From NCBI RefSeq assembly GCF_900113865.1, contig NZ_FOQY01000047.1, forward strand, positions 1-49,495: a stretch of DNA of 49,495 nt. Direction: 5' to 3'. Shown here in pieces: positions 41,908 to 49,495 of the stretch. Each line of letters starts with the position of its first letter. Position 1 is the first letter of the stretch. The position numbers and the translations under genes were made by a program. This DNA comes from Streptosporangium canum (lineage in GTDB: Bacteria; Actinomycetota; Actinomycetes; Streptosporangiales; Streptosporangiaceae). Under the pieces are notes generated by a model. The model had not been told where the DNA came from. It saw only the letters and a program-made list of their open reading frames with translations, and ran no database searches.

Positions 41908-42555
41908 ATGAGGCAACGCCCCCTGTCACTGATCCAGGACGACCTGGTCGACTACGAGAAGGCCATGGAGCAGATGACCGACCTGGTCGGTCGACGGCAG
42001 CGCGACGAGCGCCCCGACACGCTCTGGCTCCTCAGCCACCCGCAGGTCTACACCATCGGCAGGCGCACGCCGGAGCAGCATCTGCCCGACCCGTCCCACG
42101 GCATCCCGGTCGTGAGCACGGGTCGCGGCGGGCAGCTCACCTACCACGGCCCCGGCCAGCTGGTGGGGTATCTGATCGTCAAGCTGGGTGAGGACGAAGG
42201 GATCGTCGACTACGTCCGCGAGGTCGAGCTCCGGCTCGTCCGCGCGCTCGGCGCGCTCGGCATCCCGGCCGAGCGCCGTGACACCCCGCCCGGCTCCGAG
42301 CTGCTCACCGGCGTGTGGACGACGGAGACGGGCCGGAAGATCGTCTCGATCGGCATGCGGCAGAGCCGCGGCGTGACCAGCCACGGGTTCGCCCTCAACG
42401 TCGAGGGCGACCTCACCCCGTGGAACTGGGCGGTGGCCTGCGGCATGCCCGAGGTCGACATGACCTCACTGAACCGGGAGACCCGCACGTCCCCCGCCAC
42501 CGGAGCCATGGACCGGGTCCGGGCCGCGGTGGCGGAGGCGTTCGAGGCGGCCTGA
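41908..42555 (+). CDS. lipB: Lipoyl(octanoyl) transferase
   Basis: 215 residues. Transfers octanoate from acyl carrier protein to the lipoyl domains of 2-oxoacid dehydrogenases and GcvH. Signature GRGGQLTYHGPGQLVGYLI (72-90), catalytic Lys144 in GRKIVSIG and Cys178 in ACGMPEVDMTS, with VTSHGFALNV between them. No lipA follows; the permease gene on the other strand begins its stop codon at the very next base. Confidence 0.96.
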   Translation: MRQRPLSLIQDDLVDYEKAMEQMTDLVGRRQRDERPDTLWLLSHPQVYTIGRRTPEQHLPDPSHGIPVVSTGRGGQLTYHGPGQLVGYLIVKLGEDEGIVDYVREVELRLVRALGALGIPAERRDTPPGSELLTGVWTTETGRKIVSIGMRQSRGVTSHGFALNVEGDLTPWNWAVACGMPEVDMTSLNRETRTSPATGAMDRVRAAVAEAFEAA

Positions 42556-44121
42556 TCAGGCGACCGGCTGCCGGTCCTCGTCGACCGTACGGCGCGGCCC
42601 GGTGAACCAGTGCCGGGCCGACAGCGCCCACCACAGGCCCACGGCGAGGACCATCACCCCGACCACGATCGGCGCGTAGTTGACCGCGGTCCAGGTGAAC
42701 GTCTCGTCTCCCGGCGTGGCGGGGTCGTCCCTGTTGAACGGCACCCCCGCCGGGGCGAGCGGCATGATGAAGTAGATCGAGACCACGATGATCTCGATGA
42801 CGGCGATCCAGCACATGACCTTGTACTTCGCCCCCAGCGTCCACGGGCCGGGCTGGAAGCGGTCCCCCATCCTCAGCCGGAGCCAGATCGGGATGGCGAA
42901 GGCGATGTAGAGGCCGATGACCGCGACCGAGACGACCGCGTAGAACGCCAGCGGGGTGCCGGTCGGGGCCTTGTAGAGGGCGGGGAGGGTCAGGATGAGA
43001 GCCGCGACGCAGCCGAACACGATCGCGTTGACCGGCGTCCGGTTCTTGTCGACCTTCGACCAGAGCCGCCAGCCGGGGATGCCGCCGTCCCGCGAGAACG
43101 CGTAGGTCATCCGGGACATCGAGGTCACGCAGCTCATCCCGCAGAAGAACTGGCCGATCGTGGAGATGCCGAAGATCACGGTCGCCATGACCGGGGTGAG
43201 CGACGAGGTGAAGACGGCCCCCACGAAGCCGAACTCCTTGTTGACCGCGTCCACGTCGGTGGCCGCGAAGAGGAAGGCCAGCAGCAGGACCCAGCCGCCG
43301 ATCGCGGAGTAGAAGATCGACTTCCAGAGTCCGCGGGCCGCCGCCGTCGAGGCGCCCTGGGTCTCCTCCGAGACGTGCGCGCAGGCGTCGAAGCCGGTGA
43401 TCGTGTACTGGGTCAGCAGGAAGCCGAGCGGCAGCACGTAGAACCAGAACGACGTGTCGGAGAAGCCGGAGTTGTTGAAGCGCTCGGTGAACACGAACGA
43501 CATCGACTGGTGGCTGTCCGGGCCGAAGATCAGGATCGCCACCACCACGGCCGCGCCGAACACGTGCCACCACACCGAGACGTTCTGCAGCACGGAGATC
43601 AGCCGGTGGGAGAAGATGTTGATCAGCGCGTGCAGCACCAGGATGACCGTGAAGAGGATGAAGGTGTTGCCCAGGGAGATCTCGAAGCCCCCGGCGAACC
43701 GGTTGATCGTGATGTTCATGAACGTCGCGCAGCCGTAGTCCACCGAGGCGGTCACCGCGACCAGCCCGATGAGGTTGAACCACCCGGTGAACCAGCCGTG
43801 GACCGGCCTGCCCATCTTGGCGGCCCACCAGTAGATGCCGCCGGCGGTCGGATAGGCCGACACCAGCTCCGACATGCACAGGCCGATGATCAGAATGAAG
43901 ATCGAGATCAGCGGCCAGCCCCACGAGATGGCGATCGGCCCGCCGTTGTTCCAGGCCTGGCCGAAGGTGGTGAAACACCCGGCCAGGATGGAGATGATCG
44001 AGAAGGAGATGGCGAAGTTGGAGAAGCCGCTCCAGGTCCGGGAGAGCTCCTGTTTGTAGCCGAGCTCGGCGAGCCTCCTGGCGTCCGCGTCCGCGTCCTC
44101 GGGTGGCACTGGCTTGGTCAT
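42556..44121 (-). CDS. APC superfamily amino acid/amine permease
   Basis: 521 residues, ATG at 44121 with AGGAGG upstream. About twelve transmembrane segments. GYKQELSRTWSGFSNFAISF and the TAGGIYWWAAKMGRP segment are typical of the choline/GABA/amino-acid permease branch (BAT1/HNM1-like), and GFDACAHVSEETQGA is the conserved loop of that branch. Forms an operon with the phosphotransferase upstream (17-bp gap) and is divergent from a methylamine-type dehydrogenase, suggesting uptake of choline, betaine or a related amine. Confidence 0.9.
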   Translation of the reverse strand: MTKPVPPEDADADARRLAELGYKQELSRTWSGFSNFAISFSIISILAGCFTTFGQAWNNGGPIAISWGWPLISIFILIIGLCMSELVSAYPTAGGIYWWAAKMGRPVHGWFTGWFNLIGLVAVTASVDYGCATFMNITINRFAGGFEISLGNTFILFTVILVLHALINIFSHRLISVLQNVSVWWHVFGAAVVVAILIFGPDSHQSMSFVFTERFNNSGFSDTSFWFYVLPLGFLLTQYTITGFDACAHVSEETQGASTAAARGLWKSIFYSAIGGWVLLLAFLFAATDVDAVNKEFGFVGAVFTSSLTPVMATVIFGISTIGQFFCGMSCVTSMSRMTYAFSRDGGIPGWRLWSKVDKNRTPVNAIVFGCVAALILTLPALYKAPTGTPLAFYAVVSVAVIGLYIAFAIPIWLRLRMGDRFQPGPWTLGAKYKVMCWIAVIEIIVVSIYFIMPLAPAGVPFNRDDPATPGDETFTWTAVNYAPIVVGVMVLAVGLWWALSARHWFTGPRRTVDEDRQPVA

Positions 44122-44138
44122 GCAAGCCTCCTGGCGTC

Positions 44139-45113
44139 TTACATGGGGGGTCTTACCTGGTGGCCTGGGGGGCCATCCGGGGGTGGGGCGTCCGGGACGC
44201 CGGGCGTGCGCCCGCCCCGGACGTCGTCGACGAGCCGTCCGAACCCCGGATCGTCCAGGTCCCGTACGGCTCGCGCGAACTTGTCGGCCGCCTCCGCGTC
44301 GTAGTCGAAGTCGGCCGCGGCCGCCTGCTCGCGCAGCAGCCCGTGGTGCACGGCGAACCAGAGGGACCAGGTCAGGTTGGACATGATCAGGTTGAGCCGG
44401 ACCCTCGCGGTCAGCCGGGGATCGTCCTCGCCGAAGTAGGCGCGGGCCAGCCGGCCGGCCAGGTCCGGGTCGTAGTCCGCCTCGGCGGCGATGTCGCCCA
44501 GCTCGAAGGCCGGGTCGTTGTTCCCGGAGAGCTGGTAGTCCACGATCCTGATCTCCGTGCCGCAGCGGATGAGGTTGCCCGGCAGCAGGTCGTTGTGGCA
44601 GGGGACGGCCGGCAGCGGGTCGGCGGCCAGCGCGCGCTCGATCCGTGCCACCGCCGGGAGCCGGTCCTCGTAGCCGTCGGGTATGCGCAGTCCGTGGGTA
44701 TGGCAGAGGGCGAGGAACTCGTCGAGCTTGCGGAAGATGGAGAAGTCGTTGACGAACCGGGGCCCGGCGTGCAGGCGTCGGCAGGCCACCGCGATCGGCC
44801 CGGGGAGCGCCCGTACGTCGTGCGCGTCCAGGGTGGCGCCGTCGAGATACTCCAGCAGCAGGGCGCCGGGCATGCGGCGCAGGACGCGCGGGCCGACCCC
44901 GGCCTCGGCCGCGCGGAGCGTGTTGGCGATCTCCTGGTCGATGGGGATGCCGAGGCCCGCCTGCGAGACGCGCGGATCGAGCACCCGCAGCAGCCAGCGC
45001 TGCCCGTCGGCCGTGTCCAGCCGGGCGATCCGGTGGCTGAGCCCACCCTTGATCGGCGTCTCGGCGACGGGCTGTCCGGCCCATTCGCGGACGTCTGCGA
45101 GAGCATCTGGCAT
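44139..45113 (-). CDS. Choline kinase-like phosphotransferase (APH fold)
   Basis: 324 residues; AAGGAG precedes the ATG at 45113. Catalytic loop HND at 173-175 (PCHNDLLPGN), metal-binding Asp192 in RIVDYQLSGNND, and an N-terminal lobe with ETPIKGGLSHRIARL. The DYQLSGNNDPAFELGD pattern is that of choline/ethanolamine kinases and LicA-type enzymes rather than antibiotic kinases. Could phosphorylate the amine carried by the neighbouring permease. Substrate inferred. Confidence 0.87.
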   Translation of the reverse strand: MPDALADVREWAGQPVAETPIKGGLSHRIARLDTADGQRWLLRVLDPRVSQAGLGIPIDQEIANTLRAAEAGVGPRVLRRMPGALLLEYLDGATLDAHDVRALPGPIAVACRRLHAGPRFVNDFSIFRKLDEFLALCHTHGLRIPDGYEDRLPAVARIERALAADPLPAVPCHNDLLPGNLIRCGTEIRIVDYQLSGNNDPAFELGDIAAEADYDPDLAGRLARAYFGEDDPRLTARVRLNLIMSNLTWSLWFAVHHGLLREQAAAADFDYDAEAADKFARAVRDLDDPGFGRLVDDVRGGRTPGVPDAPPPDGPPGHQVRPPM

Positions 45114-45188
45114 GCCGCACTCCTTTGGCCTACCTTCAGACCATTGATCCGATTATGCGGACGAGTTGTTACAGAGGGGTTGCCGACC

Positions 45189-47750
45189 TTGGAACTTCCC
45201 AACTCCGCGCGGGCCGTCGTGATCGGCGGCGGGGTGGCCGGATGCAGCGTGGCCTACCATCTGGCCAGGCTCGGCTGGAGCGAGGTGATCCTGGTCGAGC
45301 AGCACGAGCTGACCGAGGGGACCACCTGGCACTCGGCCGGATTCGTGGGCCAGCTCCGCTCGACCGTCACCCAGACCAAGATGATCATGTATTCGGCCGG
45401 TCTCTATCCCGAGCTGGCCGAGCTGACCGGGATGGACCCCGGCTGGCACGGGGTGGGCGGCCTCCGCCTGGCGACCACGCCCGAGCGGGTGGAGGAGTCG
45501 CTGCGGCTGGCGGGGGCCGGGGAGACCTACGGCCTGGGCCTGTCGGTGCTCTCCGGCGCCGAGGCGAAGGAGATGCTGCCGCTGCTCGACGCGCGCGACG
45601 TGCGGGCCGCGCTCTGGCTGCCCGGGGACGGCTGGCTCGACCCGGCGCTGCTGGCCAGGGCGCTGGCGGCCGGGGCCGGGAAGCTCGGCGTGCGGATCTT
45701 CACCGGGACCCGGGTGACGGGGGTCGACGTGGCGGGCGGCGAGGTCTCCGGGGTCCGCCTCGCGCTCGGCGCCGAGGAGTGGTCGGTCCAGGCCGACACC
45801 GTGGTCATCGCGGCGGGCGCGGCCAGCGGGCGGGTCGGGGGGCTGGCCGGGGTGGACATCCCGGTCGTGCCGATCAAGCACCAGTATGTCGTCACCGAGC
45901 CTTTCGACGTCCCCTCGTCTATGCCCACGGTCCGGGACCCCGACAACATCGTCTACTTCCGGGAAGAGGGCGGCGGCATCCTGGTGGGGGGATACATCCG
46001 GACTCCGGAGATCTGGGACACGGGGCACCCGCTGGAGGAGCCCCGGACGCTGTTCGCGGCCGATATGCCGAAATTTCAGGAATCGTGGGAGTCGGCAGCC
46101 CGGCGGGTCCCGGCGCTGGGCCGTACCGGGATCGTGAAGGTCGTCCACGGGCCCGAGGCGTTCACCCCGGACGGGGAGTTCCTGCTCGGCGAGACCGCGG
46201 TCCGCGGCCTGTGGGCGGCGGCCGGGTTCTGCGTCCACGGCCTGGCCGCCGCGGGCGGCGTAGGCAAGATCATGGCCGAGTGGATCGTGGACGGCTCGCC
46301 CGAGTACGACGTGTTCGGCATGGACCTGCGCCGGTTCGGCGGCCACGCCCGGTCCTCCTCGTGGGCCCGCGCCAAGGCGCTCGACTCCTACTCGAAGTAC
46401 TACGACATCGTCTACCCGGGCGAGGAGCGCACCGCCGCCCGGCCGCTGCGCCGCTCCCCGGCGTGGGTACGGCACGCGGAGCTGGGGGCGGAGTTCGGCG
46501 AGAAGTCGGGCTGGGAGCGGGTCAACTGGTTCGAGTCGAACGCGGGCCCGTCGCCGGAGGCAGGGGAGGCGCCGGGAGGCGCAGGCGCGTCGGAGGTCCA
46601 GGAGGCGCGGGAGGCGCGGGGGGATCGGGAGGTGCGGCCGGCAGGGTGGGCCGGGCGGGTCTGGTCTTCGGCGATCCGGCAGGAGTGCCTGGCCACGCGG
46701 GACGCGGCGGGGCTGTTCGACCAGACCTCATTCTCAAAGCTTGAAATATCAGGACATCAGGCGCTGATGAGGTTGCAGCGGGTGTGCGCCGGGCAGCTCG
46801 ACCGGCCCCCCGGCTCGATCGTCTACACCCAGCTCCTGAACGAGCGCGGCGGCATCGAGGCCGACCTGACCGTCACCCGCCTGGCCGAGGACCGCTTCCG
46901 CCTGGTCACCGGCACCGCCTTCGGCGTCCACGACGCGGCCTGGCTCCGCGGCCACGGCCTCGACGTCCGGGACGTCACCTCTGCCCACGCCTGCTACTGC
47001 CTGTGGGGCCCTCGCGCGCTGGACATCCTCGGCACCCTGTCCGAGGACGATCTGACCTTCGGATACATGCGGGCCAGGGAGATCAGCGTCGGGAACGTCC
47101 CGGTGCTGGCCCAGCGGGTGACGTTCGTGGGCGAGTTCGGCTGGGAGCTGTACTGCCCGTCGGAGTACGGGCTGACGCTGTGGGACACGCTCATGGAGGC
47201 GGGCACGCCGTACGGCATGCGCCCGGCCGGCTACCGGGCGATCGACTCGATGCGCCTGGAGAAGGGCTACCGCGTCTGGGGCATGGACATCACCCCGGAG
47301 ACCACCCCCGTCGAGGCGGGGCTGGGTTTCGCGGTGGCCAAGGACAAGGACTTCCTCGGCCGGTCCGCGCTTGAGGCGGCCGCCCGGCGGGATCAGCCGG
47401 GCGGGGAGGACGGGCGGGGCGGGACGGACGCGCCCGCGAGCCCACCGGACCGGCTTCACGGGGCGGACGGCCCCGCCCGGCGCCTGGTCTGCCTCGTCCT
47501 GGACGATCCCCGCCAGGTGTGCCTCGCGGGCGAGCCGGTCCGCCTCGGCGGCGAGCCGGCCTCCCGGGTGACCAGCGGCGGGTACGGCCACCGGGTGGAG
47601 CGCTCGATCGCCTACGCCTACCTGCCCGCCGGGACCGCCCCCGGGGACCGGGTCGAGGTCGGCGTCACCGGCACCTGGGTCGGCGCCACCGTGGCCGCCG
47701 AACCCCTCTACGATCCGGCCTCCGACCGGATCAGACACCTGCCCGCCTGA
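45189..47750 (+). CDS. FAD-dependent dimethylglycine/sarcosine dehydrogenase-like enzyme with GcvT domains
   Basis: 853 residues from the TTG at 45189, 9 nt after GAGGGG; no ATG or GTG lies at a better place. FAD-binding DAO domain with VIGGGVAGCSVAYHLARLGW (11-30) and the His48 in EGTTWHSAG that carries covalent FAD in this family; FAO_M linker domain around 375-430; GcvT aminomethyltransferase domain about 465-740 (IRQECLATRDAAGLFDQTSF) and GcvT_C to the end. Oxidatively demethylates an N-methyl amine, passing C1 to tetrahydrofolate. Two low-complexity linkers interrupt it (about 452-490 and 736-760). Confidence 0.92.
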   Translation: MELPNSARAVVIGGGVAGCSVAYHLARLGWSEVILVEQHELTEGTTWHSAGFVGQLRSTVTQTKMIMYSAGLYPELAELTGMDPGWHGVGGLRLATTPERVEESLRLAGAGETYGLGLSVLSGAEAKEMLPLLDARDVRAALWLPGDGWLDPALLARALAAGAGKLGVRIFTGTRVTGVDVAGGEVSGVRLALGAEEWSVQADTVVIAAGAASGRVGGLAGVDIPVVPIKHQYVVTEPFDVPSSMPTVRDPDNIVYFREEGGGILVGGYIRTPEIWDTGHPLEEPRTLFAADMPKFQESWESAARRVPALGRTGIVKVVHGPEAFTPDGEFLLGETAVRGLWAAAGFCVHGLAAAGGVGKIMAEWIVDGSPEYDVFGMDLRRFGGHARSSSWARAKALDSYSKYYDIVYPGEERTAARPLRRSPAWVRHAELGAEFGEKSGWERVNWFESNAGPSPEAGEAPGGAGASEVQEAREARGDREVRPAGWAGRVWSSAIRQECLATRDAAGLFDQTSFSKLEISGHQALMRLQRVCAGQLDRPPGSIVYTQLLNERGGIEADLTVTRLAEDRFRLVTGTAFGVHDAAWLRGHGLDVRDVTSAHACYCLWGPRALDILGTLSEDDLTFGYMRAREISVGNVPVLAQRVTFVGEFGWELYCPSEYGLTLWDTLMEAGTPYGMRPAGYRAIDSMRLEKGYRVWGMDITPETTPVEAGLGFAVAKDKDFLGRSALEAAARRDQPGGEDGRGGTDAPASPPDRLHGADGPARRLVCLVLDDPRQVCLAGEPVRLGGEPASRVTSGGYGHRVERSIAYAYLPAGTAPGDRVEVGVTGTWVGATVAAEPLYDPASDRIRHLPA

Positions 47751-47943
47751 CCCGCGAACCCGACCGCGCCTTCCTCATGCGGCGGGGCCTGCTCACGCCG
47801 GCCGCGACCACGGCGGCGGGCAAGGGGTCCTGCAAGGTCAGGGACGTCTCCGTCACCCGAGGGCCGGTGTTCGCCGAGGAGTCGGTGCCCGGCCTGCTCG
47901 CGCCCTTCGTCCGCCGATCTTCCGGGAACTAGGATCGGACGCG

Positions 47944-48579
47944 ATGGAGAGCGGCGGAGTGAACACGTTGACGGACCTGCTCGCCGAGGCGTCGCAGGGG
48001 CGGTTCCCCGCGCCGGACGCCGGGCCGACGATCCTGCCCCAGCCGTCGCCGCGGGACGCGGGGATCATCGCCTTCACCGCTCACAACGTGATATTCGCCG
48101 ACGTCGAGGCGTCGTGGATCCGTGACCGGCTTTCCGGAGGAGATCTCTCCGCGCCGCTCAACCCGCCGTTCCTCAGCGCCCTGGAGGAACGGATGGGCCG
48201 CCCGATCAACAACATCGACATGCTCGCCCTCGCCGAGCCGCTGGGCGGCCGCCCGTCGATCGCGCTGACGGAGACGGCCGGGACCGGCCATCCGAGAGTC
48301 GAGCTCGCCCGCCGCTACCGCGACGCCGTACGGGCGTGGACCTGCCCGGGAGGCCTGCTCGTCGTCGGTCGCGGCGTGGCGGGCCGCTGGGAGGTCGCGA
48401 TCGAGGTCGAGCCGGAGCACCAGGGCCGGGGCCTGGGAAGGGCTCTCGCCTGCGCGGCCCGCCGGCTCACCCCGCACCCGCTGTGGGCCCAGATCGCCCC
48501 CGGCAACGCGGCCAGCGTCCGGGCCTTCCTCGCCGCGGGATACGTCCCGGTGGGCGCCGAAGCGCTGTTCGTCCCGTAG
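47944..48579 (+). CDS. GNAT family N-acetyltransferase
   Basis: 211 residues. The C-terminal half carries the GNAT core: WEVAIEVEPEHQGRGLGRAL (acetyl-CoA loop Q/RGLGRA) and IAPGNAASVRAFLAAGYVPV. The N-terminal half (FTAHNVIFADVEASWIRDRL) is a variable substrate-binding region. The start at 47944 gives the longest sensible frame; the Met/GTG at 47959 is also possible. Substrate unknown. Confidence 0.85.
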   Translation: MESGGVNTLTDLLAEASQGRFPAPDAGPTILPQPSPRDAGIIAFTAHNVIFADVEASWIRDRLSGGDLSAPLNPPFLSALEERMGRPINNIDMLALAEPLGGRPSIALTETAGTGHPRVELARRYRDAVRAWTCPGGLLVVGRGVAGRWEVAIEVEPEHQGRGLGRALACAARRLTPHPLWAQIAPGNAASVRAFLAAGYVPVGAEALFVP

Positions 48580-48729
48580 CCCGGCTGCCGCCTCGTCCGG
48601 TTCCGGCGACCCGTCACCGAAAGGCCTGGTCATCCGATGGAGACCGGACTTTCAGCGCTCTTAATCGCCTTCGAGGTACTACCCATACTACTTTCGGTGG
48701 CATGAGCGGTGGAACTAGGAAGTTCAGCG

Positions 48730-48984
48730 TTATCTAGCAAGAAACCCCGGGCGTTCAGGCCCGGGAGGAATCGCTTCCCGGTCCTGGGGGTGTGAACGTC
48801 CGGTCGTCAGTCCGGGCGTTTTGAGGTTTTCGATGCATCCCTTGATGATGCTCAAGGGTGCGCCGCCACAGGAGGCGGCGACGTAGGACGGCGACCACGA
48901 ATGGCCGCCCCGCAGATACTCGCGGACGTGAGCGGAGTACTTCTTGCGCAGCAGGCGGGCCGAGGCGCCCTTGTCGGGTTCCCA
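48730..48984 (-). pseudogene. tnpA: IS200/IS605 Y1 transposase (tnpA), C-terminal remnant
   Basis: In the minus frame 84 codons match the end of TnpA: SARLLRKKYSAHVREYLRGG and HSWSPSYVAASCGGAPLSII. An in-frame stop (48985-48987) cuts off everything upstream, including the HUH motif. The segment that is normally YIENQ reads CIENL, so the catalytic tyrosine is also replaced by cysteine. Divergent from the tnpB start 37 bp away, the standard IS605 layout. Confidence 0.8.
48746..48765. repeat. Subterminal hairpin of the IS200/IS605 element
   Basis: CCCGGGC, 6-nt loop, GCCCGGG, followed by GAGG and a small GGAA/TTCC hairpin. It lies inside the 3' end of the tnpA remnant. By position it marks the left end of the element whose tnpB starts at 49021; its direction also resembles a tnpB right end, so it may instead be left over from an earlier copy. 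Confidence 0.55.
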
Positions 48985-49020
48985 TCACGGTGACATGGAC
49001 CAAAAGATACCGTGGGCGAG

Positions 49021-49495
49021 GTGAAGCTGGTGGTGCAGGTGAGACTCCTGCCGACGCCTGAGCAGGCGGCGGCGCTGGAGGCGACCCTGCGCGCGGTCAA
49101 CGACGCGGCCACCTGGGTCGCGGCGCTCGCCCACCACCAGCGGGTATTTCGCAACTACGACCTGCGCAAGCACGCCTACGGGCAGATCAAGGACAACTAC
49201 GGGCTGGCGGCTCAGGCCGCGCAGCACGTCATCAAGAAGGTCACCGACGCCTACGCCACGCTGCACGCCAACCTCCGCAACCGACAGGCCGGCAGAGCCG
49301 GCTCCGCGCGGCGCGAGCGGGCCCTGGCCAAGCCGATCGTCTTTCGCCCCGGCGCGGCCCAGCCGTTCGACGACCGCTGTCTGTCCTGGCGGATGGAGGC
49401 GCGGACGGTGTCGATCTGGACCACGCGCGGGCGGATGAAGAGCGTGGCGTTCACCGCTTCGGCCGATCAGCTCACGACGTTGGCCGCCTACCGCA
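49021..49495 (+). CDS. tnpB: TnpB-family RNA-guided nuclease, N-terminal part
   Basis: 158 codons from the GTG at 49021 run off the window. The N-terminus VKLVVQVRLLPTPEQAAALE and VNDAATWVAAL is the TnpB/OrfB N-terminal helix-turn-helix region, followed by YGLAAQAAQHVIKKVTDAYA. An upstream in-frame GTG at 49012 is possible. No frameshift is seen. Its tnpA partner (48730-48984) is dead, so this copy cannot move by itself, but the nuclease may still be functional. The catalytic RuvC part lies outside the window. Confidence 0.88.
   Translation, partial: MKLVVQVRLLPTPEQAAALEATLRAVNDAATWVAALAHHQRVFRNYDLRKHAYGQIKDNYGLAAQAAQHVIKKVTDAYATLHANLRNRQAGRAGSARRERALAKPIVFRPGAAQPFDDRCLSWRMEARTVSIWTTRGRMKSVAFTASADQLTTLAAYR

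Noticed and set aside
47777..47932. 51-codon plus-strand frame between the dehydrogenase and the GNAT gene
   Set aside because: No ribosome binding site, no recognised family, and random open frames of this length are common at this GC content. The gap (47751-47943) otherwise shows nothing.
1..49495. tRNA, rRNA, riboswitch or prophage attachment sites
   Set aside because: No cloverleaf, rRNA-like sequence, known riboswitch core, integrase or att duplication was recognised by eye; a covariance-model search would settle this.

Overview
The window is very GC-rich (strongly GC-biased third codon positions) and carries families typical of filamentous actinomycetes: XRE/DUF5753 regulators with DUF397 partners, HATPase_c_2 proteins, ECF sigma factors paired with membrane proteins, large LuxR-type AAA regulators and secreted M28/S8 peptidases. 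It looks like the chromosome of a Streptosporangiaceae-type organism (Streptosporangium/Nonomuraea/Actinomadura-like). The genus is an inference. No rRNA, tRNA or CRISPR array was seen.

Layout. 1-350: 3' end of a TnpB transposon nuclease gene with its right-end hairpin. 422-2699 (-): operon of a PLP lyase/threonine-synthase-like enzyme, a YheO-type regulator and a RidA deaminase, probably amino-acid catabolism. 3024-3306: broken gene. 3403-6564 (-): secreted subtilase. 6671-12571 (-): three consecutive ECF sigma/membrane-partner pairs, with a DUF1963 gene and a duplicated 50-bp element among them. 12657-15162: XRE/DUF397 pair divergent from an operon with a HATPase regulator. 15365-16170: GNAT gene and IS5-type transposase debris. 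16198-17354 (-): fourth sigma/partner pair, followed upstream by a two-component system (17479-19412). 19591-21057: secreted S33 hydrolase. 21135-24958: cupin-XRE regulator, LAL-type LuxR regulator and a small protein.

25406-28854 (+): deoxyribose catabolism (deoC, an active aldehyde dehydrogenase, and an aldehyde dehydrogenase-like protein lacking the catalytic half). 29020-30426 (-): amidase. 30474-31533 (-): SPFH membrane protein plus ribbon-helix-helix protein behind a 26-bp near-palindrome. 31788-36103: uncharacterised gene, HrpB helicase and UppP. 36407-38034 (+): fifth sigma/partner pair. 38289-41489 (-): two tandem secreted M28 aminopeptidases. 41707-42555 (+): PspC and LipB. 42556-47750: APC permease and choline-kinase-like phosphotransferase divergent from a dimethylglycine/sarcosine dehydrogenase-like flavoenzyme, likely uptake and demethylation of a methylated amine. 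47944-48579: GNAT. 48730-49495: dead tnpA remnant and the 5' part of a second tnpB.

The most unusual theme is the concentration of ECF sigma genes, each fused by a 4-nt start/stop overlap to a single-pass membrane protein with no visible zinc anti-sigma motif. Four lie within 11 kb and a fifth 19 kb away. Together with the XRE/DUF397, HATPase, two-component, LAL, cupin-XRE and SPFH-RHH genes, much of the window is devoted to envelope signalling and secreted hydrolases.
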